Origin: Pseudoalteromonas sp. NBT06-2
GTDB taxonomy: Bacteria > Pseudomonadota > Gammaproteobacteria > Enterobacterales > Alteromonadaceae
NCBI RefSeq assembly: GCF_002276045.1
Contig: NZ_NQMR01000071.1
Coordinates: forward strand, 1-45,560
Direction of reading: 5' to 3'
Length of the DNA: 45,560 bases
Made by a program: the position numbers and the translations under genes. The notes under the pieces were generated by a model. The model was not told where the DNA came from. It worked only from the letters and a program-made list of their open reading frames with translations, and searched no databases. The stretch's first letter is position 1. Every line of letters begins with the position of its first letter. This document shows, one piece after another, positions 36,496-45,560 of the stretch.

Positions 36496-37047
36496 CTATT
36501 GAGGATGAAATTTTACTAAAGCAAGTAATCGAGACTCTATTTTAACTTGGCTTTGGGATAATTTAGCTTTGTTAATAAAAATCCTTACTTTATTCCCTTT
36601 TTGAATTAAAGCGACTAAACCACCTAAATCTAAAAACTCAAGCGTTTCTCCGATCACAACTACTTTAGAGCTTATTTTGTTAATCCATTGTTTATCAATT
36701 TTACTTTGTATATTTTCATTCAAGTATATGATGTTGCAACTGTGATTAAGTTCCATTATTTTTTCTATATCATCAAAAAAAACGATGGAAATGGGAGGCG
36801 TTTGAGATTTTAAACTTTTTTTACTAAAAAGAAATTTTTCAGGACCTTTTTTTTCATTAAAAAAACAAAGTTTCATATTATTTAAAGTAGGTGGAGGAAA
36901 GGTCATAAATTTTGATATTTTAAAAATAAAAGCTGAGCGTACTTTAGTGATATTTTCAGCATAAGTACTTTTAGAAATAAGAAAAAGGCTACAAAACATA
37001 GCAATAAATAATGCATTATTCAAAAATAAATTGATTGCTTTCATCAT
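36496..37047 (-). CDS. YfiR-like periplasmic protein (DUF4154)
   Basis: 183 residues with a signal peptide (about 8-30, ALFIAMFCSLFLISKSTYA). The mature part has VRSAFIFKISKFMTFPP, KLCFFNEKKGP and the C-terminal GNKVRIFINKAKLSQSQVKI, as in the YfiR/DUF4154 family. YfiR in Pseudomonas represses the membrane cyclase YfiN through periplasmic contact. Here the gene overlaps the stop codon of a kinase gene by one base (TAATG), so the kinase is the likely partner. Confidence 0.75.
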   Translation of the reverse strand: MMKAINLFLNNALFIAMFCSLFLISKSTYAENITKVRSAFIFKISKFMTFPPPTLNNMKLCFFNEKKGPEKFLFSKKSLKSQTPPISIVFFDDIEKIMELNHSCNIIYLNENIQSKIDKQWINKISSKVVVIGETLEFLDLGGLVALIQKGNKVRIFINKAKLSQSQVKIESRLLALVKFHPQ

Positions 37048-38666
37048 TATATTCTCCCATCAATAGGGAAAGTAATGATAAAATTTACACCAGTTGAACT
37101 TGTATTATTTAGCGTGATTCTACCTTTTATTGCTTGAGTGACTAGGTTATATACTAAATGCATACCTAATCCACTGCCACCTTCACCTCTTCTAGTGGTA
37201 ACAAATGGGTCAAATATTCTGTTTCTGATATTTCTAGGAACACCTTTACCATTGTCAGTATAATTTATTTGGCATTGCCCCTCATCAATAACTACTTTTA
37301 TTGTAATTATCCCTGAGGTTATTTCATCAAAAGCATGTATCAAAGAGTTTTCAATTAAATTTTCTAATATTTGACGTAATGGCTCTGCTTTGGATTGTAT
37401 ATAGAGGGATTCAGGACATTCGATAATTATTTGGTGCTGATTTAAATTTATATCTTTTTTCATCGAAAGCAACACTTCATTAATTAAATCATTAATATTA
37501 ATCATCAAGTAGCTTTCAGTATCTTGATTAACGTCAACTTGTTTGAAGCTAGATATAAGTTCAGCTGCTCGGTTTAGGCTGCGGTAAACCAACTCTAAAT
37601 TTTCAATACCATCATCTATAAATCGTGACAGTTGTTTTGATGTGAGTGTTTTATTATCAAAAGCAGATTTGATTTCGGTGAGCTTATCTTTCAATAAAGT
37701 AGAGCCAGTAACCCCTAAACCAATTGGTGTATTCACTTCATGGGCAACACCAGCAACCATTTGGCCTAATGAGGCCATTTTCTCATTCTCTACGATTTGA
37801 TTTTGATATTGATGCATTCTTTCTAAAGTATTTAGTAACTCTTGGTTTGCTTCTTTTAAAGCAATTGTTCTTAGATTTACTTTTTCTTCTAGATTTTGAT
37901 TTAACAGTCTAATTTCTTGTTCGTCTTTTTTTTGTCTTTCAAGCTGAGCTTGGGTGCGAGAAAATAATACATTTAGACTATGGCTAAGTTGATTTAACTC
38001 TAAAACATTTACATGAGGGGCTCTTATATCGTAATTTTTATTTTTAGAAACACCTTGTACTAAAGTACTCAATCTCTCTATTGGGTTAGACAATTGGCGT
38101 TGAATTCTTAAACTAAGGATAAACACAACAATTAAAACTGAAAAAGCGACTGATATATCTATTATCAATTTATCTTTTATATAGGCATTTAAAGCCGATA
38201 AATCTCCACGAATATAGACATATCCTTGAATGATTCCTTCGAACATTATCGGTCTTATAACATCGATATGATTACCAATAGACTCTGGAGTGAAAGGAGC
38301 TTTAATTTTATTTATTTTTACTGGAATAGGAGGGGTGTTTGGGGCGTTATAACTTGTAAAAAAAGAAGTTTCATTAGTGAAATCATCGATTTTATAAATA
38401 TGGATATTTTTTATTTCTTTAACAGCCCTAAACGCTATTAATCGTTTATTTTCAGTATTTTCATCATCAAACAACAAGCTTACCTGAGCATTGAATGCAA
38501 TAATATCAGCATAAGTTGTTAATTTATTAATCGTTATTGTACGTTGTTTCGCAATGTCTAAATAAGTTGAAACAGAAACTGACAAGAACAGGCAAAATGC
38601 TGTAATAAGGATTACAGTTCTGATCAAAGCTTTTTTTATGCTAATTGTTTGGCCATATCTAGGCAT
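37047..38666 (-). CDS. Membrane sensor histidine kinase with CHASE8-like periplasmic domain
   Basis: 539 residues. Transmembrane helices lie at about 13-33 and 165-188 and flank a periplasmic domain whose start (KLTTYADIIAFNAQVSLLFD) resembles CHASE8. A HAMP region, a coiled coil and a kinase core follow. The phosphorylated His is in MVAGVAHEVNTPIG; the ATP site has NLIENSLIHAF, DNGKGVP and GGSGLGMHLVYNLV. No receiver domain or response regulator gene is adjacent, so its output is unknown. It is translationally coupled to the YfiR-like gene. Confidence 0.85.
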   Translation of the reverse strand: MPRYGQTISIKKALIRTVILITAFCLFLSVSVSTYLDIAKQRTITINKLTTYADIIAFNAQVSLLFDDENTENKRLIAFRAVKEIKNIHIYKIDDFTNETSFFTSYNAPNTPPIPVKINKIKAPFTPESIGNHIDVIRPIMFEGIIQGYVYIRGDLSALNAYIKDKLIIDISVAFSVLIVVFILSLRIQRQLSNPIERLSTLVQGVSKNKNYDIRAPHVNVLELNQLSHSLNVLFSRTQAQLERQKKDEQEIRLLNQNLEEKVNLRTIALKEANQELLNTLERMHQYQNQIVENEKMASLGQMVAGVAHEVNTPIGLGVTGSTLLKDKLTEIKSAFDNKTLTSKQLSRFIDDGIENLELVYRSLNRAAELISSFKQVDVNQDTESYLMININDLINEVLLSMKKDINLNQHQIIIECPESLYIQSKAEPLRQILENLIENSLIHAFDEITSGIITIKVVIDEGQCQINYTDNGKGVPRNIRNRIFDPFVTTRRGEGGSGLGMHLVYNLVTQAIKGRITLNNTSSTGVNFIITFPIDGRI

Positions 38667-38759
38667 ATTAAACTAAGTTAAGTCTAAAATTAAAAACATC
38701 TTCTTTGATCTTAAGATCTAACTTAGAAATAGGCAATAAAAAACTAATTTGAAGAGCTT

Positions 38760-39809
38760 TTATTTCTTAATACATTGGTAAACAGTAAACTTATTTGTTT
38801 TAGCAACAGTTGCATATTGATTATAGCTTTGCACTAGATAGGGTTGATACTTCAAAAAGCTATTTGCCACGATAGTGATACTACCCCTTGATGATAAATG
38901 CTGTTTTGACTTAATAATAAATTGTTCAGCAATGTCATAATCAGTAGACAATCCTGTATGAAAAGGAGGGTTACTAACAATATGCTCATATTTTCCTGAT
39001 ACTTTACTTAAACCATCACTCAATAAACAAACACCTTTCACATTGTTTGCAGCAAGCGTTAATTCTGTTGCTTTTGTTGCTAATGCACTGACATCTAAAC
39101 ACGTAAATGAGAGATTATCGTTTAAGCTACCTAGATAGGCGCTAATAATGCCTGCACCACAGCCAAAATCTAAAACTTGACCTGATTTAGGCACTGACAT
39201 AGTTTCTAGCAGTAATTTTGTGCCAAGATCTAATTCACCATGATTAAATACACCCGGTAAGCTCACCACTTTGATAGTGTGATCTTTAATCAAAAGTTCG
39301 AAAGTCTTTTGATATTGATGAATATCAAAGTTTTCTTTAAGTTCTAATCCATTAAATTGATAAAGAATACAATGTCTGGCTGAGTCAATCTTATTTGAAA
39401 ATCTACAAAGTGGTTTAAGCTGTTTTTCTGATGATTTTACGCCGCTTTTATTTTCTCCAACGATCAATAAACGGGTTTCATTTGATGAAACAGCACGAAT
39501 ATTATCTAGTATCATTAAAGCTTCAGCTTTTGCTTTTGGATAATAATAAATGATTAAATCAAAAGGCTTATTGTTTTTATCTACTTTAGGTAATTCTATA
39601 CCTAGTTGGATATTACAATTATGAGTGTGTTGTGCTGCGGCTTTGGTTGCAAAATTATTTGTAAAAGCAGTTAGTGTTTTGCATGTGTTTAAAGCGTCTA
39701 ATTGCTGTAAAAAATCATCTTGGCTAAAGTTAATAACTAAAATAGAGTCAGCTTCAAGTGAGTGCTCATTGCGTAATAATAATTTACTTGGATTAGTTAG
39801 CTGACTCAT
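38760..39809 (-). CDS. rsmC: 16S rRNA (guanine-1207 N2) methyltransferase RsmC
   Basis: 349 residues (E. coli 343). The N-terminal half is the degenerate methyltransferase domain with VGENKSGVKSSEKQL and KIDSARHCILY. The C-terminal catalytic domain has LDFGCGAGIISAYLG for SAM binding and SNPPFHTGLSTDYDIAE with the NPPF motif. It methylates G1207 in the 30S subunit. It is located 6 bases downstream of trmB on the same strand. Confidence 0.92.
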   Translation of the reverse strand: MSQLTNPSKLLLRNEHSLEADSILVINFSQDDFLQQLDALNTCKTLTAFTNNFATKAAAQHTHNCNIQLGIELPKVDKNNKPFDLIIYYYPKAKAEALMILDNIRAVSSNETRLLIVGENKSGVKSSEKQLKPLCRFSNKIDSARHCILYQFNGLELKENFDIHQYQKTFELLIKDHTIKVVSLPGVFNHGELDLGTKLLLETMSVPKSGQVLDFGCGAGIISAYLGSLNDNLSFTCLDVSALATKATELTLAANNVKGVCLLSDGLSKVSGKYEHIVSNPPFHTGLSTDYDIAEQFIIKSKQHLSSRGSITIVANSFLKYQPYLVQSYNQYATVAKTNKFTVYQCIKK

Positions 39810-39815
39810 TATAAA

Positions 39816-40541
39816 TTACTCCACTTTCTCAAACATAAGATCCCATACACCGTGACCTAAGCGATGACCGCGCTTTTCAAATTTAGTTAAAGGTCTAAAG
39901 TCTGGACGAGGCATGTAATCATTACTTTGAGATTGGTTTTTGAATTTATCTGATAAATTCATTACTTCAAGCATATGCTCTGCGTAATTTTCCCAATCAG
40001 TAGCCATATGGAATACACCGCCTATCTTTAATTTTTTACGTAAATTCTCTACAAATTCAGTTTGAACAATACGGCGTTTATGATGACGCTTTTTATGCCA
40101 AGGATCAGGGAAAAAAAGTTGCACTCTTGATAATGAATTATCAGCAATACAGTCAGCTAACACTTCAATTGCATCGTGCTCATAAACACGCAAGTTAGTC
40201 ACTTGTGCAACATCAGCATCTAATAAACATGCACCCACACCTGGACGGTGTACTTCTATACCGATAAAGTTCGTTTCAGGCGCATTGGCTGCCATTTCGA
40301 CTAATGACTTACCCATACCAAAACCAATTTCTAATACAACGTCATTATCATTGCCAAAAGTAGCTTTGAAGTCTAAAGCACCGTCTTCATGCATTAGTCC
40401 CATGGTTGGCCAGCTTTTTTCAAGGGCGTTTGCTTGACCATTGGTTAAACGGCCTTCGCGTTTTACAAAACTACGAATAGTTCTTATATATTTGCCATTT
40501 TCTTTTGCTTGCTCTAATCGAGTTTGATCTTTTTCACTCAT
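39816..40541 (-). CDS. trmB: tRNA (guanine-N7) methyltransferase TrmB
   Basis: 241 residues (E. coli 239). The SAM site [14 protein letters not shown], then [16 protein letters not shown] and the catalytic [16 protein letters not shown] are all present. It forms m7G46 in tRNA. The ATG at 40541 (MSEKDQTR) is chosen over a TTG four codons upstream by similarity to the family. The arrangement divergent from mutY-yggX is the conserved gammaproteobacterial one. Confidence 0.96.
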   Translation of the reverse strand: MSEKDQTRLEQAKENGKYIRTIRSFVKREGRLTNGQANALEKSWPTMGLMHEDGALDFKATFGNDNDVVLEIGFGMGKSLVEMAANAPETNFIGIEVHRPGVGACLLDADVAQVTNLRVYEHDAIEVLADCIADNSLSRVQLFFPDPWHKKRHHKRRIVQTEFVENLRKKLKIGGVFHMATDWENYAEHMLEVMNLSDKFKNQSQSNDYMPRPDFRPLTKFEKRGHRLGHGVWDLMFEKVE

Positions 40542-40670
40542 GTTTGGTACCAACCATATCTTCAGCCTAAATTTGGTGGCGTATTATCCCTGTTAGCATC
40601 TCTTGGCACAAGTAATCTCTTGACCTTTTTATTATGAGTTATAGACTGACGGCATATTTTTGCATGGGGT

Positions 40671-41726
40671 TTGGCTAAGTTGGAATTAACATCGACAAAA
40701 AGTAAGTGGTTTTCGTCTCAAGTTGTAGATTGGTATGCCTTACATGGTAGAAAAACCTTACCTTGGCAGATCAATAAAACACCTTATAAAGTCTGGGTTT
40801 CTGAGATCATGTTACAGCAAACACAAGTGATCACTGTAATACCTTACTTCGAGCGCTTTATGGCAAAGTTTCCAGATGTCACATCATTAGCGAATGCGAC
40901 TGAAGATGAAGTATTACATTTATGGACTGGTTTAGGGTATTACGCCAGAGCGCGTAACTTGCAAAAATCTGCAAAAATAATCCATGAGCAATATAAAGGG
41001 AAATTTCCAACAGATATAGACGAGGTTATCGCTTTACCTGGTATTGGAAAATCTACTGCAGGTGCGATTTTATCATTATCATTGCAACAGCAACATGCCA
41101 TTTTGGATGGCAATGTAAAACGCGTACTAGCCCGATTTTTCATGTTAGATGGTTGGTATGGCAACAAAGCTGTTGAGCAAAGGTTATGGCAATATAGTGA
41201 AAAGCTGACACCAAAAAATAATGTGACAGAATTTAATCAAGCTATGATGGACTTAGGTTCAAGCCTTTGTTCTCGTGCAAAGTTTGACTGTGATCCATGC
41301 CCATTGAATAGCAAATGTTTAGCACTTAAAAATGATGCGGTAAAACAATACCCAAATCCAAGACCTAAAAAAGTAGTGCCAAAACGCAATTGTTATATGC
41401 TAATCGTTAAAGTAAAAGATCAGTTTTTATTAGAAAAAAGACCAAGCGAAGGAATTTGGGGTGGTTTACATGCTTTTTTACAATTTGATGATGAAATGCA
41501 GCTACAAACGTACCTAGCTCAACAAGGTATAAAATATCAAGCAAAATACTTAGATTCATTTGTGCATATATTTACTCATTTCAAGTTAACCATAAATCCT
41601 GTTTTAATTGAGTTGAACGCTCACCCTGATGTGATAAATGATAATCAAATAATGTGGTATGATCTAAAATCTAAATCAGAAGTGGGTTTAGCTGCACCCA
41701 CAAAAAAATTAATAGAATTATTTTAG
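40671..41726 (+). CDS. mutY: Adenine DNA glycosylase MutY
   Basis: 351 residues (E. coli 350). [10 protein letters not shown] with the catalytic Glu, the HhH motif [14 protein letters not shown] with [11 protein letters not shown] containing the catalytic Asp, and four cysteines of the 4Fe-4S cluster ([19 protein letters not shown]) are visible. The C-terminal NUDT1-like domain recognises 8-oxoG. It removes A mispaired with 8-oxoG. No ATG is suitable: the frame begins with TTG at 40671, and TTG at 40680, 10 bases after GGGG, is the alternative. It is followed by yggX. Confidence 0.96.
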   Translation: MAKLELTSTKSKWFSSQVVDWYALHGRKTLPWQINKTPYKVWVSEIMLQQTQVITVIPYFERFMAKFPDVTSLANATEDEVLHLWTGLGYYARARNLQKSAKIIHEQYKGKFPTDIDEVIALPGIGKSTAGAILSLSLQQQHAILDGNVKRVLARFFMLDGWYGNKAVEQRLWQYSEKLTPKNNVTEFNQAMMDLGSSLCSRAKFDCDPCPLNSKCLALKNDAVKQYPNPRPKKVVPKRNCYMLIVKVKDQFLLEKRPSEGIWGGLHAFLQFDDEMQLQTYLAQQGIKYQAKYLDSFVHIFTHFKLTINPVLIELNAHPDVINDNQIMWYDLKSKSEVGLAAPTKKLIELF

Positions 41727-41777
41727 TTGAAACATTAAAATAACGATATATTTCAAACTTCAAAGAGAGTTTATATA

Positions 41778-42053
41778 ATGTCACGTACCGTATTTTGTCA
41801 AAAATTACAAAAAGATGCTGAAGGTCTTTCTTTTCAACTTTACCCAGGTGAACTTGGTGAAAAGATTTTTAACAATATTTCTAAAGAAGCTTGGCAGCAG
41901 TGGCAACATAAACAAACTATGCTAATTAATGAAAAACACTTAAATATGATGGACAATGAACACCGTATTTTTTTAGAAGAACAAATGACTGGTTTTTTAT
42001 TTGAAAATAAAGAAGTTGAAATTGAAGGTTATAAACCTCAAGAGAAAAAGTAA
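41778..42053 (+). CDS. yggX: Fe(2+)-trafficking protein YggX
   Basis: 91 residues, identical in length to E. coli Ygg[21 protein letters not shown] with the conserved Cys, and [20 protein letters not shown] followed by HKQTMLINE, match the family. It protects Fe-S proteins from oxidative damage. Located 51 bases after mutY, whose product is an Fe-S enzyme; the same pair occurs in E. coli. Confidence 0.95.
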   Translation: MSRTVFCQKLQKDAEGLSFQLYPGELGEKIFNNISKEAWQQWQHKQTMLINEKHLNMMDNEHRIFLEEQMTGFLFENKEVEIEGYKPQEKK

Positions 42054-42275
42054 CTTCATCAGAGGATAATGTGAGTATATACTTAGTCAGAATAATATTG
42101 TATTTTAGGATGGAATTTCTAACAGGAACTGTCATTTTAGTTATAATATGAACTCTTGACTAAGTGCGAATAGTCCTTTATCGATTTTTTCAATGCCTAA
42201 TAAATGATTTGAATAGCTTGTTTATATTTAATAGGAAAGACATGAAACTCAGTCTACTCTATATTGTTAAAGTAG

Positions 42276-44984
42276 TTAGTCTAATTTTTGAGTTATAAAT
42301 TCATTGACTTTAAAATAATGTTGCTCAAGTTGATCAAATAAATGCTCTATGATATGCGCATCAGAAGGTTTTTGTTCTACTAATTCTTCAAGATCCCCAG
42401 CTGTTTTAGATAGAATATCTGCACCGATACTTTTAGCTGTTGCTTTTAATTGATGTGCATTATTAATAATGCTTTTTTTATCTTCAAGGGTTACAGCAAG
42501 CTTTAAATCTGTCATGAGCTTTGAGCCATGCTCAAGAAACAGATTAAGAAAATGAGCATGTTGAGAAGTATCAGGCCCAATAAAATCAGCTAAAGCTTCT
42601 AGATTTAATGCTGGAGAAGTGTTCAGTGTTTCCTTAATTGGCAGCCATTTATTTAAGGTTTCTTCTAATAAGTTAAGCTCAACAGGTTTAGTAATATAAT
42701 CATTCATACCTTGAGATAAACATTTCTCTCTCTCTCCTTTAAGTGCATTAGCTGTAATAGCAATAATAATACTCTCTTTTTTCATATCAGTTCTATTTGG
42801 AGCGTTCTCTCTAATTTTTGTAGTTAAATCATAGCCCGACATTTTTGGCATATGTAAATCAGTTAATACCAGAGGGTAGTTTCCAGATTGCCACATTTTT
42901 AAGCCTTCCTCACCATCAGATGCAACTTCAACACCGTACCCAAGCAAATGAAGTTGATCGCATATAACTTGTTGGTTCATCATATTATCTTCAACTAATA
43001 GAATAAGTTGGTTGTTAAGTCGTGCTTGTTCTATGGATGGGTATTGATTTAAAGATTTCGTCATTCTTATATTTTTTGCTTGATGTAATCCTGCCGCAAT
43101 AAATAATGAATTAAATAAGCTTTCTTTACATAATGGTGCGGCATTGAGGTAAAAAGTATTGTTAAAAGTAAGTTTAGCTTCTGTTAGCTTGCTTAAAACA
43201 ATAACTTGTTGGCTGTTTTCTTCTAAAGAAGCACTTAATCGTTTTAATGCTTGATTTACCTCGGGCATTGAATTTATGCCATCTAATAACCAAATTAAAT
43301 TTTTTGTATTATGCCAAACAGGCTCTTTTTTTAAGTCGTGTAAATAAATTACTTCTGCATCTAAAAATTTCAAATAGTTATTGATATAATCACTTCGTTT
43401 TGAGTTTTTACTATTGCTATATAGTGCAATTTTCTTACCTTTCAGGCGGCCTTTATCTTTTACTTTACTCGTTTCATCAGCTTTAAATGGCAAGGTTACT
43501 ATGAACTCACTGCCAAAGCCTAAGTCGCTGTTTACTTTTATGTCACCATACATAAGCTCAATGAGGCTTTTACATATAGATAAACCTAATCCGGTACCAC
43601 CATATTCACGAGTAATGCTTGTTTCAGCTTGATTAAAAGGTAAAAAGATTTTGGCAAGCTGCATTTTATTCATGCCTTTACCATTATCAGAAATTTTAAA
43701 CTCTATCGTATGGTGAGCATCGCTTTTATTTGCCAAAGAAACTTGAATGCAAATTAACCCTTGTTGTGTATCTGTAGATTTTGTAAATTTAATAGCATTA
43801 CTGCATAGATTATAAATAACTTGTCTTACCCGTACTATATCGCCTGTAACAGAATCTGGAATATTAGGATCAATATAAAGATCTAGTTCAAGGTTGTTTT
43901 TATGGGCAACAGAAGAGAGTACTTTGGCAACCTCTTCAGTAATTTTGATAATTGAAAAGCTCTTTTTTTCAATTTTTAGTTTACCAGCTTCAATCTTTGA
44001 AAAATCAAGAATATCGTCTAAGATCCCTAGTAAAGAAAATGCAGAATCACGAATGATACTGCTTAATCTATGCTGTGTGCCACTTAAGTCGGTATGGCGT
44101 AATAAATCTATCGTGCCTATAACGCCATTCATCGGTGTGCGGATCTCATGGCTCATAGTGGCTAAGAAAGTTGATTTAGACTCATTTGAAAGCTCTGCAG
44201 ACTTTATGGCCTTTTCTAGCTCCTCTGTTCGAGACGCGACTTGAATCTCAAGATTCGAATGTAAAGCTTGTAAATCAAGCTCAATTTGCGCATGAGATTC
44301 TTTTTGACTTTGTAATTTATTTAATAGCTGATTAATTAAAATCGAAATCTGCTTTAAGCCTAAACCAATATTTGTTGAAACAGACAACCTAAAATCTTGC
44401 TTTTGTGTGATTAGAATCATTTCATTTTCAAGCTGTAGTGTACTATTTCTTATTGTTTTACTTAAATAACGTGGAAATATAAACATTAAAATTAGACTAA
44501 TAATAATACTGGCAGTTAACATAATATAAAAAAGGTCATTATTTGGTTTTTTAATTGCCTGCACTATTACTAAAGTACCAACGATATTTTCGTTTATCTT
44601 TAATATGTGGTGCAACATCATTTTTTGATCTTTTTCAATGGTGTGATTTTTTAAAATTCCTGCAATCTTTATATCTGAAGTTTGACTGATCAGCTGCAAT
44701 GAACTTGTTTTTATTTTCTTATATAAAAGAAAATCGAGTTTGGGATTTATCGCTTTGACTGAAAATAAAATTTGAATGGCAGTGTTGTAACCAAATCTGG
44801 TAATAGAATTAGCAAGTGGAGTATCAATCTTATTGGCAATATTTTTAATTTCTGATTTTGAGTAATGGTTACTTTCTGCAGGAATTAAATATGTTGTATA
44901 AGCGATGGATAAAATAAGAACAGATAAAAGAAGAACATATATAAGATGCATAACTTTTTTAGAGGAAAGTGCTGCTGCATTCAT
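42276..44984 (-). CDS. BarA-like hybrid sensor histidine kinase
   Basis: 902 residues from the ATG at 44984, which has AAGGA 11 bases upstream. The frame is open 38 codons further to a TTG, but that part is polar and lacks a ribosome site. Order: membrane helix, periplasmic domain, helix with a HAMP-like linker and coiled coil, HisKA (His in SHEIRTPMNG), HATPase (NLCSNAIKFT, EYGGTGLGLSIC), a degenerate receiver-like region without phospho-Asp, a full receiver (LTDLHMPKMSG) and an HPt with AHQLKATAKSIG. E. coli BarA (918) has the same architecture, but this locus is not the usual barA neighbourhood, so a paralogue is possible. Confidence 0.85.
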   Translation of the reverse strand: MNAAALSSKKVMHLIYVLLLSVLILSIAYTTYLIPAESNHYSKSEIKNIANKIDTPLANSITRFGYNTAIQILFSVKAINPKLDFLLYKKIKTSSLQLISQTSDIKIAGILKNHTIEKDQKMMLHHILKINENIVGTLVIVQAIKKPNNDLFYIMLTASIIISLILMFIFPRYLSKTIRNSTLQLENEMILITQKQDFRLSVSTNIGLGLKQISILINQLLNKLQSQKESHAQIELDLQALHSNLEIQVASRTEELEKAIKSAELSNESKSTFLATMSHEIRTPMNGVIGTIDLLRHTDLSGTQHRLSSIIRDSAFSLLGILDDILDFSKIEAGKLKIEKKSFSIIKITEEVAKVLSSVAHKNNLELDLYIDPNIPDSVTGDIVRVRQVIYNLCSNAIKFTKSTDTQQGLICIQVSLANKSDAHHTIEFKISDNGKGMNKMQLAKIFLPFNQAETSITREYGGTGLGLSICKSLIELMYGDIKVNSDLGFGSEFIVTLPFKADETSKVKDKGRLKGKKIALYSNSKNSKRSDYINNYLKFLDAEVIYLHDLKKEPVWHNTKNLIWLLDGINSMPEVNQALKRLSASLEENSQQVIVLSKLTEAKLTFNNTFYLNAAPLCKESLFNSLFIAAGLHQAKNIRMTKSLNQYPSIEQARLNNQLILLVEDNMMNQQVICDQLHLLGYGVEVASDGEEGLKMWQSGNYPLVLTDLHMPKMSGYDLTTKIRENAPNRTDMKKESIIIAITANALKGEREKCLSQGMNDYITKPVELNLLEETLNKWLPIKETLNTSPALNLEALADFIGPDTSQHAHFLNLFLEHGSKLMTDLKLAVTLEDKKSIINNAHQLKATAKSIGADILSKTAGDLEELVEQKPSDAHIIEHLFDQLEQHYFKVNEFITQKLD

Positions 44985-45174
44985 ACGTAAGAGATTCCTT
45001 GTTATTAATATCGAAAGCTTTTTATTAGAAAATTTGATAATAGCATGCCTATTATTTATTAAAAGCGACGCTAAGTATTTTGTATGACTTTTTATCAAAT
45101 TGATGTCTTATTAAGCTTTAAATCATAACCTTGATTGAAAACTATGCAAACAATAAATAGAGTGAAAAAAAAAG

Positions 45175-45203
45175 TTGACTTAAACAAGTAAAACCAGTTT
45201 AAT
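45175..45203 (+). promoter_or_regulatory. Promoter of the tRNA cluster
   Basis: TTGACT and TTTAAT are separated by 17 bases. A GC-rich discriminator (ACGCCGC) follows, a feature of stringently controlled stable RNA promoters. Confidence 0.65.
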
Positions 45204-45243
45204 ACGCCGCACACCAATACAGCTGCAAAGTTTGTTAGGTACT

Positions 45244-45319
45244 GCCTCGATAGCTCAGTCGGTAGAGCAGAGGATTGAAAATCCTCGTGTCCGTGGTTCG
45301 ATTCCGCGTCGAGGCACCA
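45244..45319 (+). tRNA. tRNA-Phe (anticodon GAA)
   Basis: 76 bases including the encoded CCA. The acceptor GCCTCGA pairs with TCGAGGC, the D arm is AGCTCAGTCGGTAGAGC, and the anticodon stem GAGGA/TCCTC holds loop TTGAAAA with GAA. The T arm has GGTTCGATTCC. The sequence closely follows E. coli tRNA-Phe. Confidence 0.98.
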
Positions 45320-45361
45320 TTTATTTTTTCGTTTTATTTAAACGTTAGACAGTTTTAGTGT

Positions 45362-45437
<76 letters not shown>

Positions 45438-45459
45438 CTTATTATTTAAAGATAAAAAT

Positions 45460-45516
45460 GAGCAGCTGTAATCAGTAACTCATGCCAATTATCCGTTAGA
45501 TTCGGTTAGTAGGCAC
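45460..45516 (+). pseudogene. Decayed tRNA-Thr copy
   Basis: Pieces of the preceding tRNA-Thr recur in order: GAGCA, TGTAATCAGTA, CCGTTAGATTCGGTTAGT and AGGCAC. The D arm, most of the anticodon stem and the acceptor pairing are lost. It is a remnant of a tandem duplication and cannot fold as a tRNA. Confidence 0.65.
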
Positions 45517-45554
45517 AAATTAATATACATAATTAAGATTAGCACAGTTTATGT

Positions 45555-45560
45555 GCCTCG
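45555..45560 (+). tRNA. Possible start of a further tRNA at the window edge
   Basis: The last bases, TGCCTCG, are identical to the beginning of tRNA-Phe with its preceding base (45243-45249). Another tRNA of the cluster may begin here; six bases are not enough to be sure. Confidence 0.25.

Noticed and set aside
42242..42298. 18-residue hydrophobic mini-gene (MKLSLLYIVKVVSLIFEL) with AGGAAAG before the ATG
   Set aside because: Too short to judge, and it overlaps the 3' end of the hybrid kinase gene in antisense; the ribosome site could be chance in AT-rich DNA.
44985..45098. 38-codon N-terminal extension of the hybrid kinase starting at TTG
   Set aside because: There is no ribosome site before the TTG, and the ATG at 44984 directly precedes the expected membrane segment.

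Overview
The window is chromosomal DNA of a marine gammaproteobacterium of the order Alteromonadales, most likely a Colwelliaceae-type genome (Colwellia or Thalassotalea-like). This is inferred from the very AT-rich composition, a DUF2999 protein, an oadGAB sodium-pump operon, the sixA/smrB/prmB/aroC/epmC/yfcL block, and dispersed intergenic repeats starting TATACCC..GCTACTTGG. The genus assignment is an inference.

Layout. 1-4350 is an accessory, decaying region: the end of a transposon that apparently lies to the left (1-130), the C-terminal half of a Ski2-like helicase cut at that end, a free-standing LAGLIDADG-type protein, the last 35 codons of a bcp peroxiredoxin and a broken YgjP-type metallopeptidase. 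4389-6960 holds aspS bracketed by inverted copies of a repeat, one of them split by a 157-bp MITE. 6993-13717 carries a DUF2999 protein, a PAS-GGDEF-EAL protein, an M16 peptidase, sixA and smrB. 13825-18069 is prmB, aroC, epmC, a COG3199 kinase and yfcL. 18115-22640 has a repeat element, a long regulatory region and the oadGAB Na+ pump with a small membrane protein. 22618-27867 holds a DUF6351 lipoprotein, an M23 endopeptidase, another repeat element and tyrS. 27897-31068 is mtnN-cbiB-btuF plus a DUF2726 protein. 31322-38666 holds a cyanophycinase-like secreted protein, arcB and arcA convergent to each other, and a YfiR/CHASE8-type kinase pair. 38760-42053 is rsmC-trmB divergent from mutY-yggX. 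42276-45560 is a BarA-like hybrid kinase and a tRNA-Phe/tRNA-Thr cluster.

How the genes work together. The core genes cover translation (aspS, tyrS, prmB, epmC, smrB, trmB, rsmC, tRNAs), anaerobic control (ArcAB), Na+-coupled decarboxylation (OadGAB), cobalamin uptake and salvage (btuF, cbiB), oxidative damage repair (mutY, yggX) and cyclic-di-GMP or phosphorelay signalling.

The most unusual material is between genes. A dispersed repeat family presents the same GGTTATTCYCTT loop on hairpin stems whose sequence differs from copy to copy while base pairing is kept. Repeat ends supply TATAAT boxes in front of aspS and mtnN. The oad promoter region carries a PdhR-type operator and a LiuR-like palindrome. 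A perfect hairpin buries the ribosome binding site of the DUF6351 gene. ArcB lacks one of the two redox cysteines known from E. coli.
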